A stretch of 64,000 nt of DNA from contig NZ_WTLB01000010.1 in NCBI RefSeq assembly GCF_011378855.1, positions 38,566 through 102,565 of the forward strand. The letters are read 5' to 3'. Every line of letters starts with the position of its first letter. Positions within the stretch are counted from its first letter, which is position 1. The notes under the pieces are model-generated. The model did not search any database. It was given only the letters and a program-made list of their open reading frames with translations, and was not told the DNA's origin. Below are positions 33,886 through 43,305 of the stretch, piece after piece. The position numbers were made by a program, and so were the translations under genes. Source of the stretch: Pseudoalteromonas sp. Z1A8. GTDB taxonomy: Bacteria; Pseudomonadota; Gammaproteobacteria; Enterobacterales; Alteromonadaceae.

Positions 33886-35853
33886 TTACTTTTTATCCAT
33901 AAAAAAGTTAACTTGCGATAAGTTAGTTAAATACTCGCGTCTTACGTCTTTATTCTCGGCAAGCTTATCTAAATCACCAATTAAGGTAACTAACTTATTG
34001 TAAGAGTGGCTGCTTGTTTGTTTAAATTCGTCTTGCTTTTCATCGCTCTCAACACGTTCTTTTTTATTCATGTTGTAGCTGTTTTCGTTTTCTTCGAGCC
34101 AAATATCATCAATTAAGCGAATGTCACTTTTACTAACGGTTTGCTCTTGCATCGCCATTTGCAGCTCGTATTGATTTGTTTGCGGGTTAAACGCATACAT
34201 TTTTGTATCAACATCAACTTCGTGAGACTGATCAAGCCCCACAAGTTCTTTATTTTTAACTGCGGTACCTACGCTATAACTTTCTTCTTTGTCGTAGTAG
34301 TCGGGGCGACTATATTGATAATCAAAGTGGCTACTTACATTTTTACTTTGTGTTAAACCACTAAGCTCGCCTAATTGGGTTTGCTCAGTCGCTTGGCTTA
34401 GCTCAATGGTACTTTTAGGCTGATAGTCGCCACTATCCAGCGCATACGAAAAGGTAGCATCAAAATCAGCGAGCTTAGACACACCCGCCCCCAATGTATT
34501 TGGCGCTTTATCACCTAACCCTTGGTAACGAGGATCGTTTTCGATCATGTTATCAACCAAATCGGCAACCATGGCGCGCCCGTCATTAAATTGCTGCTCT
34601 GCAAGTGACTCTAAATTGCTATAACGTTCAGCCGCCGACGACATACTTGCAAAAGCACCTTTAAACAATGCAAAACCTTGTTGCATTGTCTCATCCCCTT
34701 TGCGACCAAATGCCGAGTCTTTACTATCTTCGGTACTGTTTACTCGACTATCTTTTAAGCTTTGATCGAGCGACGCTAAATATTGCTGCATTTGCTGTGT
34801 GTCTTTAGCGCCAATGGTTGACATATCGAGTGCAAAGTCGATTTCGTTTTTCCCACTTTGTGATTTAAACACAAGTGCTTGCTGATTTGTCGCTTCATCA
34901 ATTGAGTAACTTAAATCAAGCGTGTTTTCGCCTGTATCAAGCGCATCATTTTGCGTTGTTGAAAACGACACATTAAAACCCGCTAGCTGCTCACTATTAA
35001 AGCCTGATAAAAAATCTAAACTCATATCTGTTTGGTTTGGCACTATAATAGGATTAAATGAGTTTTCACTCGCTTTAAAAAACTCATCGGCCATTTCGCC
35101 AACACCCGCCATAACCTGCGTTAAAGTCGCATGTTCAGCCTCAGATAAATCGCCATTTACTTCGTAACTTATGCCAAAGCCATCAACGGCTTCGCCCGTT
35201 TTTTCATCAAAGCCTTGCGATGAGTTAAAGGTAATGTTTATAACATCACCCTCTTTGGTTTTTACCGAGAGCTCAAATAAATAATTATCGTCATCCTCGT
35301 ACTTGCTACGATTAGCACTTTCCATATAAGGATTAAGCGTGCGCTCAACACGTTGCTGGCTTGAGGCTAAAAACGTTTTTTGCTCATGCCCAAGTTGCCC
35401 CAAGCTTGATAAAATATCGCTGGTATTAGCATAAGCACCCTGAATATTTTTAACGGATGTATTTAATCGCTCAATTAATTGGGTACTGTTTTCGTTTTTT
35501 AATAACCCCTCATGCCGAGAACTTATTACGGTGCGCAGGGCGAGTTCTTCATCGGAGAGTTTATAGTTAAGCGTGCTAGGCGTGCTTGTAATAATAAATA
35601 GCGAGGTAAGTTGCTGTTGTAAAATATCCCCTACTTTTTGATTGCTACTTATCGTTTCGTAAATCGTTTCATCATTTAGCTGGCTTAGTAGCTCGTCGGT
35701 TATTTTTGAGGCATTAGTTTGTAAATCATTAATAGCTTGAAGGTCGCCACTACTGTGCAGTGAAGGTGTCGCAGATGTTTGGTTGGCGTTATTAACTGAT
35801 AGGGCAATCATAGTGCTTAGATTAGCCTGACTGCCTAATATATTATTAACCAT
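33886..35853 (-). CDS. Large uncharacterised soluble protein (655 aa)
   Basis: No family recognised. No signal peptide or membrane segment; no cysteines seen. Rich in Ser, Asn, Gln, Asp and Glu, with long helical stretches and a beta-rich centre (DVINITFNSSQGFDEKTGEA, ADFDATFSYALDSGDYQPKS). The N-terminus, MVNNILGSQANLSTMIALSV, resembles that of flagellar or surface-related proteins of this order, but I cannot prove it. Transcribed toward the thioredoxin-like gene. A REP-like hairpin and the LysR gene lie upstream. Confidence 0.8.
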   Translation of the reverse strand: MVNNILGSQANLSTMIALSVNNANQTSATPSLHSSGDLQAINDLQTNASKITDELLSQLNDETIYETISSNQKVGDILQQQLTSLFIITSTPSTLNYKLSDEELALRTVISSRHEGLLKNENSTQLIERLNTSVKNIQGAYANTSDILSSLGQLGHEQKTFLASSQQRVERTLNPYMESANRSKYEDDDNYLFELSVKTKEGDVINITFNSSQGFDEKTGEAVDGFGISYEVNGDLSEAEHATLTQVMAGVGEMADEFFKASENSFNPIIVPNQTDMSLDFLSGFNSEQLAGFNVSFSTTQNDALDTGENTLDLSYSIDEATNQQALVFKSQSGKNEIDFALDMSTIGAKDTQQMQQYLASLDQSLKDSRVNSTEDSKDSAFGRKGDETMQQGFALFKGAFASMSSAAERYSNLESLAEQQFNDGRAMVADLVDNMIENDPRYQGLGDKAPNTLGAGVSKLADFDATFSYALDSGDYQPKSTIELSQATEQTQLGELSGLTQSKNVSSHFDYQYSRPDYYDKEESYSVGTAVKNKELVGLDQSHEVDVDTKMYAFNPQTNQYELQMAMQEQTVSKSDIRLIDDIWLEENENSYNMNKKERVESDEKQDEFKQTSSHSYNKLVTLIGDLDKLAENKDVRREYLTNLSQVNFFMDKK

Positions 35854-36013
35854 GATTATCCTTAATCGCTAAACCCTATTAAGTAACTTATCGGGCGCTT
35901 AGTTAAAAGCTTTAGCCTAAAGGCGCATTTTTTACCTATTATTTATACAAATAATTTATTAATAAGTTAAACAAACATAAATCTAAACCAGATAAGATAA
36001 ACCAGATAAGCGT

Positions 36014-36042
36014 AGGTCGGATAAGCGCAGCGCCATCCGACA
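36014..36042 (+). repeat. Single REP-like element with a GTAGG head
   Basis: GTAG followed by GTCGGAT (36017-36023, overlapping the head G), loop of 12, ATCCGAC (36036-36042), a perfect 7-bp stem. The GTAG head and the CGGAT/ATCCG stem are those of classic enterobacterial REPs. Just upstream AACCAGATAAG is directly repeated. Its stem differs from the 55-64 kb repeats, but the GTAG head is shared. Confidence 0.75.
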
Positions 36043-36074
36043 CTCTATTAATCAACTCACCTTACTCTTAAGGG

Positions 36075-37001
36075 CTATTTTATTTGCTTACTACCTTCAC
36101 CTGTTTCTTTTATTCTTTGTACTAAAAAATCGACCGCCGCTTTTACCTTTGGTACCAAATAACGTTGTTTTTGATACAACAAATAAACAGCCATATTAGA
36201 ATTTTGAGTTATTGCCACCTCATGCTCAAACTTAAGCTCTTGTAACTCACCCAGCTCAAGATATGAAGCCAGTGCCCATCGAGTTGACATTAAAATACCT
36301 TCCCCGTTACATGCTTTTTTGGCAAGCCACGACCCGTTATTTGAAATAGCGACCGCAGGCCCAGAAACGTCATGCCATTGCTCATCTACTTTACATAACC
36401 ACGGCGTTGGCCCTGAAGGCGTTTTAAAATAAAGCCCATTATGGTGCTTTAATTCCATGGCGTTACTTGGCACTCCGTGTTTTTGTAAATAGCAGGGGGA
36501 CGCCACAGGTATAAAGCCATTATCCATAAGTTTTATTGCTATCACGCGCTCATTGGGTGCATAACCACCACGAATAGCAATATCAACATCGTCACGGCCA
36601 AGTGTCGACAGCTCATCGCTTAAGCTTACATCGAGTATTATTTCGGGGTATAACGCGCTAAGCTCATCAAGCAGCGGCATGAGCATTTTGTCGCCAAAAC
36701 CTACCATGCAACTTATAGATAAACGCCCCTTTGGGGTTGTTTGGTAACTTCGAACCGTTTCGTGGCTTTGCTCAAGCTGGTTCACTATTTTTTGTACATC
36801 GCTGTAGTAAATTTGCCCTACTTCGGTCAGCTTAACTATGCGGGTTGAACGTTTTAAAAGTGTTGCTCCTAAGCTTTTTTCTAAATCGGCAACTCGCCTC
36901 GACAACGACGAAGGCGGCACACCAAATGCTTTTGCAGCTTTGGTAAAACTGCCCGTTTCAACCACTTTAATAAAATACCGTATGGCTTTTAGTTGATCCA
37001 A
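36075..37001 (-). CDS. LysR-family regulator divergent from the GST gene
   Basis: 308 aa. HTH near residues 2-60 (DQLKAIRYFIKVVETGSFTK, then PPSSLSRRVADLEKSLGATL), then a substrate-binding domain from near 91 (GRLSISCMVGFGDKMLMPLL). CrgA/AaeR-type subgroup. The 174-bp gap to the GST gene at 37176 is the shared control region; LysR proteins usually regulate such a divergent gene, here a GST plus an MDR oxidoreductase, so it probably senses an electrophilic or quinone-like compound. That is inference. Confidence 0.93.
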   Translation of the reverse strand: MDQLKAIRYFIKVVETGSFTKAAKAFGVPPSSLSRRVADLEKSLGATLLKRSTRIVKLTEVGQIYYSDVQKIVNQLEQSHETVRSYQTTPKGRLSISCMVGFGDKMLMPLLDELSALYPEIILDVSLSDELSTLGRDDVDIAIRGGYAPNERVIAIKLMDNGFIPVASPCYLQKHGVPSNAMELKHHNGLYFKTPSGPTPWLCKVDEQWHDVSGPAVAISNNGSWLAKKACNGEGILMSTRWALASYLELGELQELKFEHEVAITQNSNMAVYLLYQKQRYLVPKVKAAVDFLVQRIKETGEGSKQIK

Positions 37002-37175
37002 GTCGCCTCTCCATTAAATAAAATTCTTTATTGTCTTAAAGACAAAAGTGATTCGCATTTTCCCTTATATATAAGCAAATTAAAACAAGTAATAATAGGC
37101 TCAACTTAAACACGGTGACCAAAATTGCATTATTTGGCAATGCGTATCCTCACGTTAATAATGGAAAGCTGACTT

Positions 37176-37853
37176 ATGATTACTTTGCACGGTTTTGCTG
37201 CTAGCAATTATTACAACCTAGTTAAACATCTACTTTTACACAAACGACTGCCATTTAAAGAACACCTTGTTTACGGCGGTAGTGAAGAGTTACTAGCAAT
37301 CAGCCCTGCAGGCAAAGTGCCTGCAATCACAACAGCTAATGGCCTTAATATTTCTGAGTCGAGTGTTATTTGCGACTTTATAGAGGAGTCGTACCCACAA
37401 ACTCCGCTATACCCTAAAGATGCAGGTGAGCGCGCAGTTGTTCGTCAAATTATGAAAATAGCAGAGCTTTATTTTGAACTGCCAAGCAGACGGTTCATCC
37501 CTTATGTATTTTCGGGTAATGAAGTTCCTGAGGCTCTTAAAACAGAAGTACGCCAAGTATTAACTCGCGGCGTTACTGCATTAAGCAAACTAGGTAAGTT
37601 TTCACCTTGGATTGCAGGCGAGCAATTCACAATGGCAGACATTTACGTTTATTACGTAAACACCATTGTTAGCGCCTTTGGCTCAAGCCAGCTTGATTGG
37701 GATGTACTAGCACAAGTTCCCGGCATGAAAGAGTGGAACGAATCAATGAGTCAATTAACCATTGCACAAAGCATAGAGGCCGACCGCCAAGCAAATATGG
37801 CTGGTTTTATGCAAAAAGTGAAAGCACAAATTCAAGCAGCAAGTGCTAAATAG
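37176..37853 (+). CDS. Glutathione S-transferase family protein
   Basis: 225 aa. N-terminal thioredoxin-like domain: ITLHGFAASNYYNLVKHLLL and the glutathione-binding loop GKVPAITTANGLNISESSVI (conserved cis-Pro and ES motif). C-terminal helical domain with FSPWIAGEQFTMADIYVYYV. Likely conjugates glutathione to electrophiles or works with the adjoining oxidoreductase. 68 bp before the MDR gene, divergent from a LysR regulator; a second GST/MDR pair lies at 43.9-45.7 kb. Confidence 0.93.
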   Translation: MITLHGFAASNYYNLVKHLLLHKRLPFKEHLVYGGSEELLAISPAGKVPAITTANGLNISESSVICDFIEESYPQTPLYPKDAGERAVVRQIMKIAELYFELPSRRFIPYVFSGNEVPEALKTEVRQVLTRGVTALSKLGKFSPWIAGEQFTMADIYVYYVNTIVSAFGSSQLDWDVLAQVPGMKEWNESMSQLTIAQSIEADRQANMAGFMQKVKAQIQAASAK

Positions 37854-37921
37854 CCCTTAACTATATAAGAAGCCCTTAGCTATAACAGTAATCAATACTC
37901 ATTTTTGTGGGAGCAAACATA

Positions 37922-39049
37922 ATGACAGATAAAAATATCCAACTTACTTCAACTATCAGCGAAGACAATAAACTAACACTTGCCTTAAAAAACATCGAGA
38001 TGCCAAAGCCTAGTGCCGATGAAGTGGTTATTCGTATTGAAGCTGCACCATTAAACCCATCAGACTTAGGCGTTTTATTCAGTGCAGCTGATATGTCTAC
38101 TGCAAAGCAATCGGGTACTGATGAAAATCCAGTAATTACTGCCGATGTTCCAGCTCAATTTATGCCATCACTTAAAACACGCGTAGGTAAAGCCACACAA
38201 GTAGGTAATGAAGGCGCAGGCACCGTAGTAGCAGCAGGCTCATCACCAACCGCACAAGCATTAATGGGTAAAACCGTTGCTGTAATTGGCGGTGGTACGT
38301 ATCGTCAATTTATATGTGCCAATGTACAAAGTTGCTTAGAGCTAAAAAAAGGGACTACCGCTAAAGAAGGTGCATCATCTTTTGTTAACCCACTTACCGC
38401 ACTAGCAATGGTAGAAACCATGCGCGCTGAAGGCCATAAAGCTATTATTCACGCGGCTGCAGCTTCTAATCTTGGCCAAATGCTAAACCGTATTTGTATT
38501 GCTGATGGCGTTGATTTAATTAATATTGTTCGTAAACCAGAACAAGAAAAATTACTGCGTGATATGGGTGCAAAATATATTGTTAACTCAAGCAGCGACA
38601 CTTTCATTGCTGATCTAACCGCTGCAATAATTGAAACGGGTGCAACTATAGCGTTCGACCCAATCGGTGGCGGCCAACTAACAAGTGATATTCTTAACTG
38701 TATGGAAGTTGCAGCTGCACGCGATATGAAAGAGCACAGTGTTTATGGCTCAGACACTTACAAACAAGTGTATATTTATGGCGCACTAGACCGCGGCCCT
38801 ATTACATTAAACCGTAACTTTGGTTTTGCGTGGGGTGTAAACGGGTTCTTATTATTTAATGCCTTAGGTAAATTAGGCACAGATACAGTAATAAAAATGC
38901 GCAAACGTATTGTAGACGAAATCACCACAACATTTGCGAGCAACTATACGCACGAAGTGTCATTAGCTGAGGTATTACATTTACAATCAATCGCGGCTTA
39001 TTCTAAACAAGCAACAGGCGAAAAGTACTTAATTAAACCTCAAGCTTAA
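37922..39049 (+). CDS. Zinc-free MDR-family oxidoreductase (quinone reductase-like)
   Basis: 375 aa. MDR fold: N-terminal GroES-like domain (MPKPSADEVVIRIEAAPLNP, then VGNEGAGTVVAAGSS), C-terminal NAD(P) Rossmann domain (AIIHAAAASNLGQMLNRICI). No structural zinc cysteines at the normal positions. The ATG at 37922 follows TGGGAG and is chosen over a GTG at 37907. It forms a pair with the GST gene 68 bp upstream. Two tandem terminators follow. Confidence 0.9.
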   Translation: MTDKNIQLTSTISEDNKLTLALKNIEMPKPSADEVVIRIEAAPLNPSDLGVLFSAADMSTAKQSGTDENPVITADVPAQFMPSLKTRVGKATQVGNEGAGTVVAAGSSPTAQALMGKTVAVIGGGTYRQFICANVQSCLELKKGTTAKEGASSFVNPLTALAMVETMRAEGHKAIIHAAAASNLGQMLNRICIADGVDLINIVRKPEQEKLLRDMGAKYIVNSSSDTFIADLTAAIIETGATIAFDPIGGGQLTSDILNCMEVAAARDMKEHSVYGSDTYKQVYIYGALDRGPITLNRNFGFAWGVNGFLLFNALGKLGTDTVIKMRKRIVDEITTTFASNYTHEVSLAEVLHLQSIAAYSKQATGEKYLIKPQA

Positions 39050-39072
39050 TTAAATATTCTTCGTTAAAAATT

Positions 39073-39103
39073 AAAAACCACAGCGCTTAGCACTGTGGTT
39101 TTT
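39073..39103 (+). terminator. Terminator after the MDR gene
   Basis: AAAAACCACAG pairs with CTGTGGTTTTT (39093-39103), a perfect 11-bp stem with loop CGCTTAGCA. The A tract before and T tract after make it bidirectional. Confidence 0.9.
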
Positions 39104-39109
39104 AAATAT

Positions 39110-39143
39110 AAAAGCAGATGCTAATTAGGTATCTGCTTTTTTA
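39110..39143 (+). terminator. Second tandem terminator
   Basis: AAAAGCAGAT pairs with ATCTGCTTTT (39131-39140) and more T follow. Insulates the AbiE-like pair from read-through. Confidence 0.8.
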
Positions 39144-39221
39144 CGTTTAACACAGGGGCTATTTATATTGAGCTTTTATAAAGAATAGAACTTACCATAC
39201 TCCGCGTTCATTAAAAGTAGC

Positions 39222-39321
39222 TGTTCAATAACAATGAACATACGACCTTAGTGAACAAAACTTGACTGTCGTTCAAATTTTATCTATGTTCACAAATAAT
39301 GAACAGTTTAATTTAGTGAAC
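39222..39321 (+). promoter_or_regulatory. Operator cluster of the AbiE-like toxin-antitoxin pair
   Basis: Two identical palindromes TGTTCA-N7-TGAACA lie at 39222-39240 and 39287-39305. Further half-sites occur: GTGAAC at 39251, GTTCA at 39271 and GTGAAC at 39316, the last a few bases before the start codon. The AbiEi antitoxin family represses its own operon by binding repeats in this position, so this block is the autoregulatory site. Confidence 0.8.
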
Positions 39322-39323
39322 AA

Positions 39324-40358
39324 ATGATAAACCAAGGGCTAATACAGGCAGCTATTGAAAAACTAAACTTGCAAACAGGTTTAGGCGCAGAGTATAAAAC
39401 TTTTAAAAAAGAGTGTGTTGAGGGCGAACTCACTTTGCCTAATGTTAAAAGCAATTTAATTATTAAATGCAAAAAACACCTACATACAACCACCTTACAA
39501 AAGTATATTGCTGAATTCAAAATAAAGAATCAGATAACCGATGCCCTATTAATTACTGAGTACATCAATCAAAATCAAGCAGCCTTATTAAAAGAGCAAA
39601 AAATATCTTTTATAGACTGTGTTGGTAACACGTATATTAATTGCCCTCCAATTTATATTGATATTCAGGGAAATAAGCCCGAAAAAGCCCACAATAAAAT
39701 AGCCTTGGCTAAACAATTAGGTAAGGCATTTCAACCTAAGGGCATGAAAGTAGTATTTATGTTTTTAGTGCAGCCGGAGCTAGTAAATAAACCCATGCGC
39801 ACAATTGCAAAGGTGGCCGAAGTTGCACTGGGAACGGTTAAACAAGTAATTGACGATTTAATATATCAAGAGTTTATAGTTCAAAAAGACCAACACACTA
39901 AAATAATCTACAATTCAAAAGCTTTACTAGATAAGTGGTTAGACGCTTACCCTGTAACTGTTGAAGCTAAATTAAAACAAGAAATCTTCACCACTGATAA
40001 CACAGAGCTACTACAAAAACTTAAACTAAATAATGTAAAAGCGATGTGGGGAGGCGAATATGCTGTTCAACAATATGACAATTATTTAAATGCAAAAAAT
40101 TATCTAATTTACGTAAATCCTGAACATAAAAAAGTCATTTTAAAAACCGCACGATTACGAAAAGTAAAAGCAGAAGATGATATAAACGATGCACTAACAA
40201 AAGTAGTTTTAGTGGAGCCATTTTTAGCCATAGAAAAACTTGTCGGCCCAAAGGTTAATTTAGCACACCCGTATTTAATCTATGCCAATTTATTAGCTAG
40301 TAGAGATGCAAGAAACATAGATGCCGCAACGAGGTTTTATGAAAAGCACATTGCTTGA
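39324..40358 (+). CDS. AbiEi-like antitoxin (type IV TA), transcriptional autorepressor
   Basis: 344 aa, long for the family. The centre (residues about 145-200) is a winged helix: MRTIAKVAEVALGTVKQVID matches AbiEi-type HTH with DLIYQEFIVQKD as the wing. The N-terminal part (KKHLHTTTLQKYIAEFKIKN) is a restriction-endonuclease-like fold seen in longer AbiEi proteins. The C-terminal part (KVVLVEPFLAIEKLVGPKVN then HPYLIYANLLASRDARNIDAATRFYE) is AbiEi_C-like. No clear ribosome-binding site; the operator half-site covers that place. Overlaps the toxin gene by 20 bp. Confidence 0.85.
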   Translation: MINQGLIQAAIEKLNLQTGLGAEYKTFKKECVEGELTLPNVKSNLIIKCKKHLHTTTLQKYIAEFKIKNQITDALLITEYINQNQAALLKEQKISFIDCVGNTYINCPPIYIDIQGNKPEKAHNKIALAKQLGKAFQPKGMKVVFMFLVQPELVNKPMRTIAKVAEVALGTVKQVIDDLIYQEFIVQKDQHTKIIYNSKALLDKWLDAYPVTVEAKLKQEIFTTDNTELLQKLKLNNVKAMWGGEYAVQQYDNYLNAKNYLIYVNPEHKKVILKTARLRKVKAEDDINDALTKVVLVEPFLAIEKLVGPKVNLAHPYLIYANLLASRDARNIDAATRFYEKHIA

Positions 40359-41196
40359 TGTCGTTGGTAAATTACCACAAGGGTTAGTTAGCCTTTATCA
40401 AAAAATAAACGTCCAAACTGAAGCATTAGGGATCCCTTACCTAGTCATAGGTGCTACCGCCAGAGACATTATACTCCATCATGGTTACGGTGCTGCAATT
40501 GAGCGAGGTACAAGAGATATTGATTTTGGTATACAATTCCAAAACTGGGATCAGTTTGAACAGTTAAAGGAGCATCTCCTAAAAAATGGTTTTACACCTG
40601 ATAAAACAAAAGTACACCAACTAGTAACTACCGTTCCTAGCGGTGAAAAATGGGAAATTGATATTATTCCATTTGGAAATATTGCTGGTGATGGTAACTC
40701 TATTACTTGGCCGCCACAGCACGATATTGGAATATCAGTAACAGGCTTTAACGAGGCATTTAAACATGCACTTGACGTAAAAATTACCAATAGCCCCAAC
40801 CTTAATATTAAAGTTGCATCGCCTGCTGGAATGCTACTGTTGAAGTTAATCTCATGGCTAGAAAGGGAGCATGGCGTTAGACGTAAAGACGCAATGGATA
40901 TTTTTTATCTTACTAGGCACTACTCAAAAATACCTACTATCACAGACTCACTTTATGAAGATGATTTTATGGACGCACAAGACTATGATGAACATAAAGC
41001 GAGCACAATGAAACTAGCCACTGATGCTTGCAACATCGCTAACGCAGAAGTTCTTTCGTTCATTAATGAAAAATTGTTCAATGTTGAGTCCAAAGTAGAC
41101 AATTTAGTACTAGATATAAGCAGAGCAGTTCAAATTGAATATAGTGATGCTGAAGAGCTTTTAAGTATTATTTCTAAGCAGCTAAATACTTCTTAA
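40339..41196 (+). CDS. AbiEii-like nucleotidyltransferase toxin
   Basis: 285 aa. Nucleotidyltransferase fold with IGATARDIILHHGYG, then ERGTRDIDFGI, where the DID is the metal-binding pair, and EIDIIPF as the third acidic site. The later helical part is typical of AbiEii/AbiGii-type toxins, which transfer nucleotides to tRNA or other targets and cause growth arrest. The ATG at 40339, with GAGG at 40331-40334, is preferred to one at 40321. Overlaps the antitoxin gene, so it is translated from the same mRNA. The pair is likely a phage-defence or stability module. Confidence 0.88.
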   Translation: MKSTLLDVVGKLPQGLVSLYQKINVQTEALGIPYLVIGATARDIILHHGYGAAIERGTRDIDFGIQFQNWDQFEQLKEHLLKNGFTPDKTKVHQLVTTVPSGEKWEIDIIPFGNIAGDGNSITWPPQHDIGISVTGFNEAFKHALDVKITNSPNLNIKVASPAGMLLLKLISWLEREHGVRRKDAMDIFYLTRHYSKIPTITDSLYEDDFMDAQDYDEHKASTMKLATDACNIANAEVLSFINEKLFNVESKVDNLVLDISRAVQIEYSDAEELLSIISKQLNTS

Positions 41197-41425
41197 CTGT
41201 TTTAATGGCTGCTTTGTTTTATATATAAAGTAATCGCTATTGAAACCGCCCGATACAATTCTCATGTTCCTCATAAGTTACTAAAACAGCTTTGCTTATA
41301 GCGATCTTTTTTGATCAAAAAACAGTGATTATCCGATTAAGTGCAATTTGTCATAAAAGTGCAATCAAAATAGATGATAATTCAAACTCGAACTGTATTT
41401 TTTATAATCAAGAAGACTAAGTAAG

Positions 41426-41911
41426 ATGAGTACACCACTAGTGCAACTAACATTTGCACCGCAATCATTTGATGATTCTATGTCTGCGGCGATGAGCCAC
41501 GCTATGGAATACGAAAAACTATCGCTAAAAGCCAATGCTGCGCATAACATTACGCTGCAGTGTGTGTTGCCTGATGGCGCAAATGAGAGCGATGTTATTT
41601 CACTAAGTGCTACGCAGCCCAGTGCACGTGGAGCGCAGTATTTTACTGAAAAAACGCTGAGCAATGACGACCTTGAATCTGGTACTGTCAACCTTACTTT
41701 AAGTAACATTACACAAAGCCAATGTTTTGTAGTGCAAATGATGCTGCACGGAAAAAACACGACCTTAAAAGAAAGCCAACAACTCGATGTGTACATTAAA
41801 GCATTTGAGCAAGGCTATATTCCTGAACACATAACAACTGAACATGCTAAGCCTCAGGGCGTTCGTAGTTACTTTGCGAGTATGGGATCTACGTTTTTAT
41901 CACTGTTTTAG
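41426..41911 (+). CDS. Uncharacterised 161-aa protein
   Basis: No family recognised. Starts MSTPLVQLTFAPQSFDDSMS; no signal peptide. Contains VVQMMLHGKNTTLKESQQLD. It is mostly helical with a beta segment near 48-95. It could be a conserved protein of this genus. The reverse-strand ORF at 41365-41796 covers the same bases and is rejected as a shadow. Convergent with anmK. Confidence 0.75.
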   Translation: MSTPLVQLTFAPQSFDDSMSAAMSHAMEYEKLSLKANAAHNITLQCVLPDGANESDVISLSATQPSARGAQYFTEKTLSNDDLESGTVNLTLSNITQSQCFVVQMMLHGKNTTLKESQQLDVYIKAFEQGYIPEHITTEHAKPQGVRSYFASMGSTFLSLF

Positions 41912-41952
41912 TGCTGGCTGTACTTAAATTACGCGACGCTACTTATAAAACC

Positions 41953-43158
41953 TTAATCAGCAAAACTTACTTTACCCATAGTAACTCCCGCAATACCTTG
42001 TGCAGTATTACTTAGGTGTTGCTGCTCTCCTGCTAGGCATTCGTTTGCTAAAATAGCAAATAACACAGCCTCTTTTGCGTCGGGATTTATACCTAAATCG
42101 TCGGTGTTTTTAAAAGCCTTAATACGTGGACAAAGCGCTTTAAGTTGCGCCATTAGTAACGGGTTATGAATACCGCCACCACTTGCATACACCACACAAT
42201 TTTGTGCGCGCTCCGCACACTCATTTAATGCATTTGCTATTACTGTGGCTGTAAAGGTATTTAAGGTAGCCATAACATCTTCATGGCTTAAATGCTGAGT
42301 ATGTGTTTGCTGCTGTGCGGCGTTTAAATACGCTAAGTTGAATACCTCAGGGCCAGTTGTTTTAGGCATTGGGAGTTTAAAAAATGCGTTATTACATAAT
42401 GCATTCAATAATGGCGTATTTATCTTGCCTGCTTTTGCTATTTTTGCACCGTCGTCATAATGTAGCCCTGCAAAGTGTTGCTGTACGTAGGCATCCATAA
42501 TGGTATTACCGGGGCCAATGTCGGCGCTAAACACACCGTTTGCATCGCCATTTTTGGGTAGGAACGTTAAGTTAGCTATGCCGCCCATGTTTAGCAAAAT
42601 CCGACTTTCAGCAGCGCTTGAAAAATATAAATAATCGCCATACACCGCCAGTGGTGCGCCCTCGCCTCCTGCGGCTATGTGTTTTTGCCTAAAATCACCA
42701 ATGGTAGTAATACCGGTAGTAACGGCTATTTGGTCACTGTCGCCAATTTGTAAGGTGCCGTTATTAAAGTCTTTATGGTTATGCTGCGACTGCGGGCAGT
42801 GGTAAATGGTTTGCCCGTGGCTTGCTATTACATCAATATTTGCTGGGTTTATATTCCACTTAGCTAAGCACTGATTAACCATATTACCGTGCAGCTTACC
42901 TACCCAAGGGTGCAGTAAGGTAACTAGCTCTAAATCGCATTCTCGCTTAGCAAATACCTGCTTTATTTTGGTTTTGTAGTCGTCGTTGTAGTCAACGGTG
43001 GTAAAATTTAAAACCTCAATGTGTGTATTTAAGCCTGCGCCCGTTACTTTGCAGAGTGCAACATCGAGCCCATCTAACGAGGTACCGCTCATTAAACCAA
43101 TAATTAAACGGCTTGGCTTTTGGGCACTATTATAAAGGGCGGCTATATGTGGGTGCAT
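41953..43158 (-). CDS. anmK: Anhydro-N-acetylmuramic acid kinase
   Basis: 401 aa. AnmK phosphorylates 1,6-anhydro-MurNAc in cell-wall recycling, making MurNAc-6-phosphate. Motifs: IIGLMSGTSLDGLDVALC at the N-terminus (phosphate-binding), IASHGQTIYHCP, LLNMGGIANLTFLP, ADIGPGNTIMDAYV and VVYASGGGIHNPLL. Sugar-kinase/actin-like ATPase fold, cytoplasmic. Length is normal for the family (about 370-400 aa). Single gene. Confidence 0.98.
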   Translation of the reverse strand: MHPHIAALYNSAQKPSRLIIGLMSGTSLDGLDVALCKVTGAGLNTHIEVLNFTTVDYNDDYKTKIKQVFAKRECDLELVTLLHPWVGKLHGNMVNQCLAKWNINPANIDVIASHGQTIYHCPQSQHNHKDFNNGTLQIGDSDQIAVTTGITTIGDFRQKHIAAGGEGAPLAVYGDYLYFSSAAESRILLNMGGIANLTFLPKNGDANGVFSADIGPGNTIMDAYVQQHFAGLHYDDGAKIAKAGKINTPLLNALCNNAFFKLPMPKTTGPEVFNLAYLNAAQQQTHTQHLSHEDVMATLNTFTATVIANALNECAERAQNCVVYASGGGIHNPLLMAQLKALCPRIKAFKNTDDLGINPDAKEAVLFAILANECLAGEQQHLSNTAQGIAGVTMGKVSFAD

Positions 43159-43305
43159 AATGGCATCTAAACAGGTGTAATATTTTGCTTATATTAGAGT
43201 ACTTTAAAACAAAGTAATAGCCGTAAACCGTTTAATCTTAATGATTGTACAAGGTTTAAATGATTGCTAAGTTAGTGTGTATTCAACTAATAATTAACTA
43301 TCGCT

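Noticed and set aside
41365..41796. Reverse-strand 143-aa ORF
   Set aside because: It is fully antisense to most of the 161-aa gene at 41426-41911, is cysteine-rich and shows no family features.
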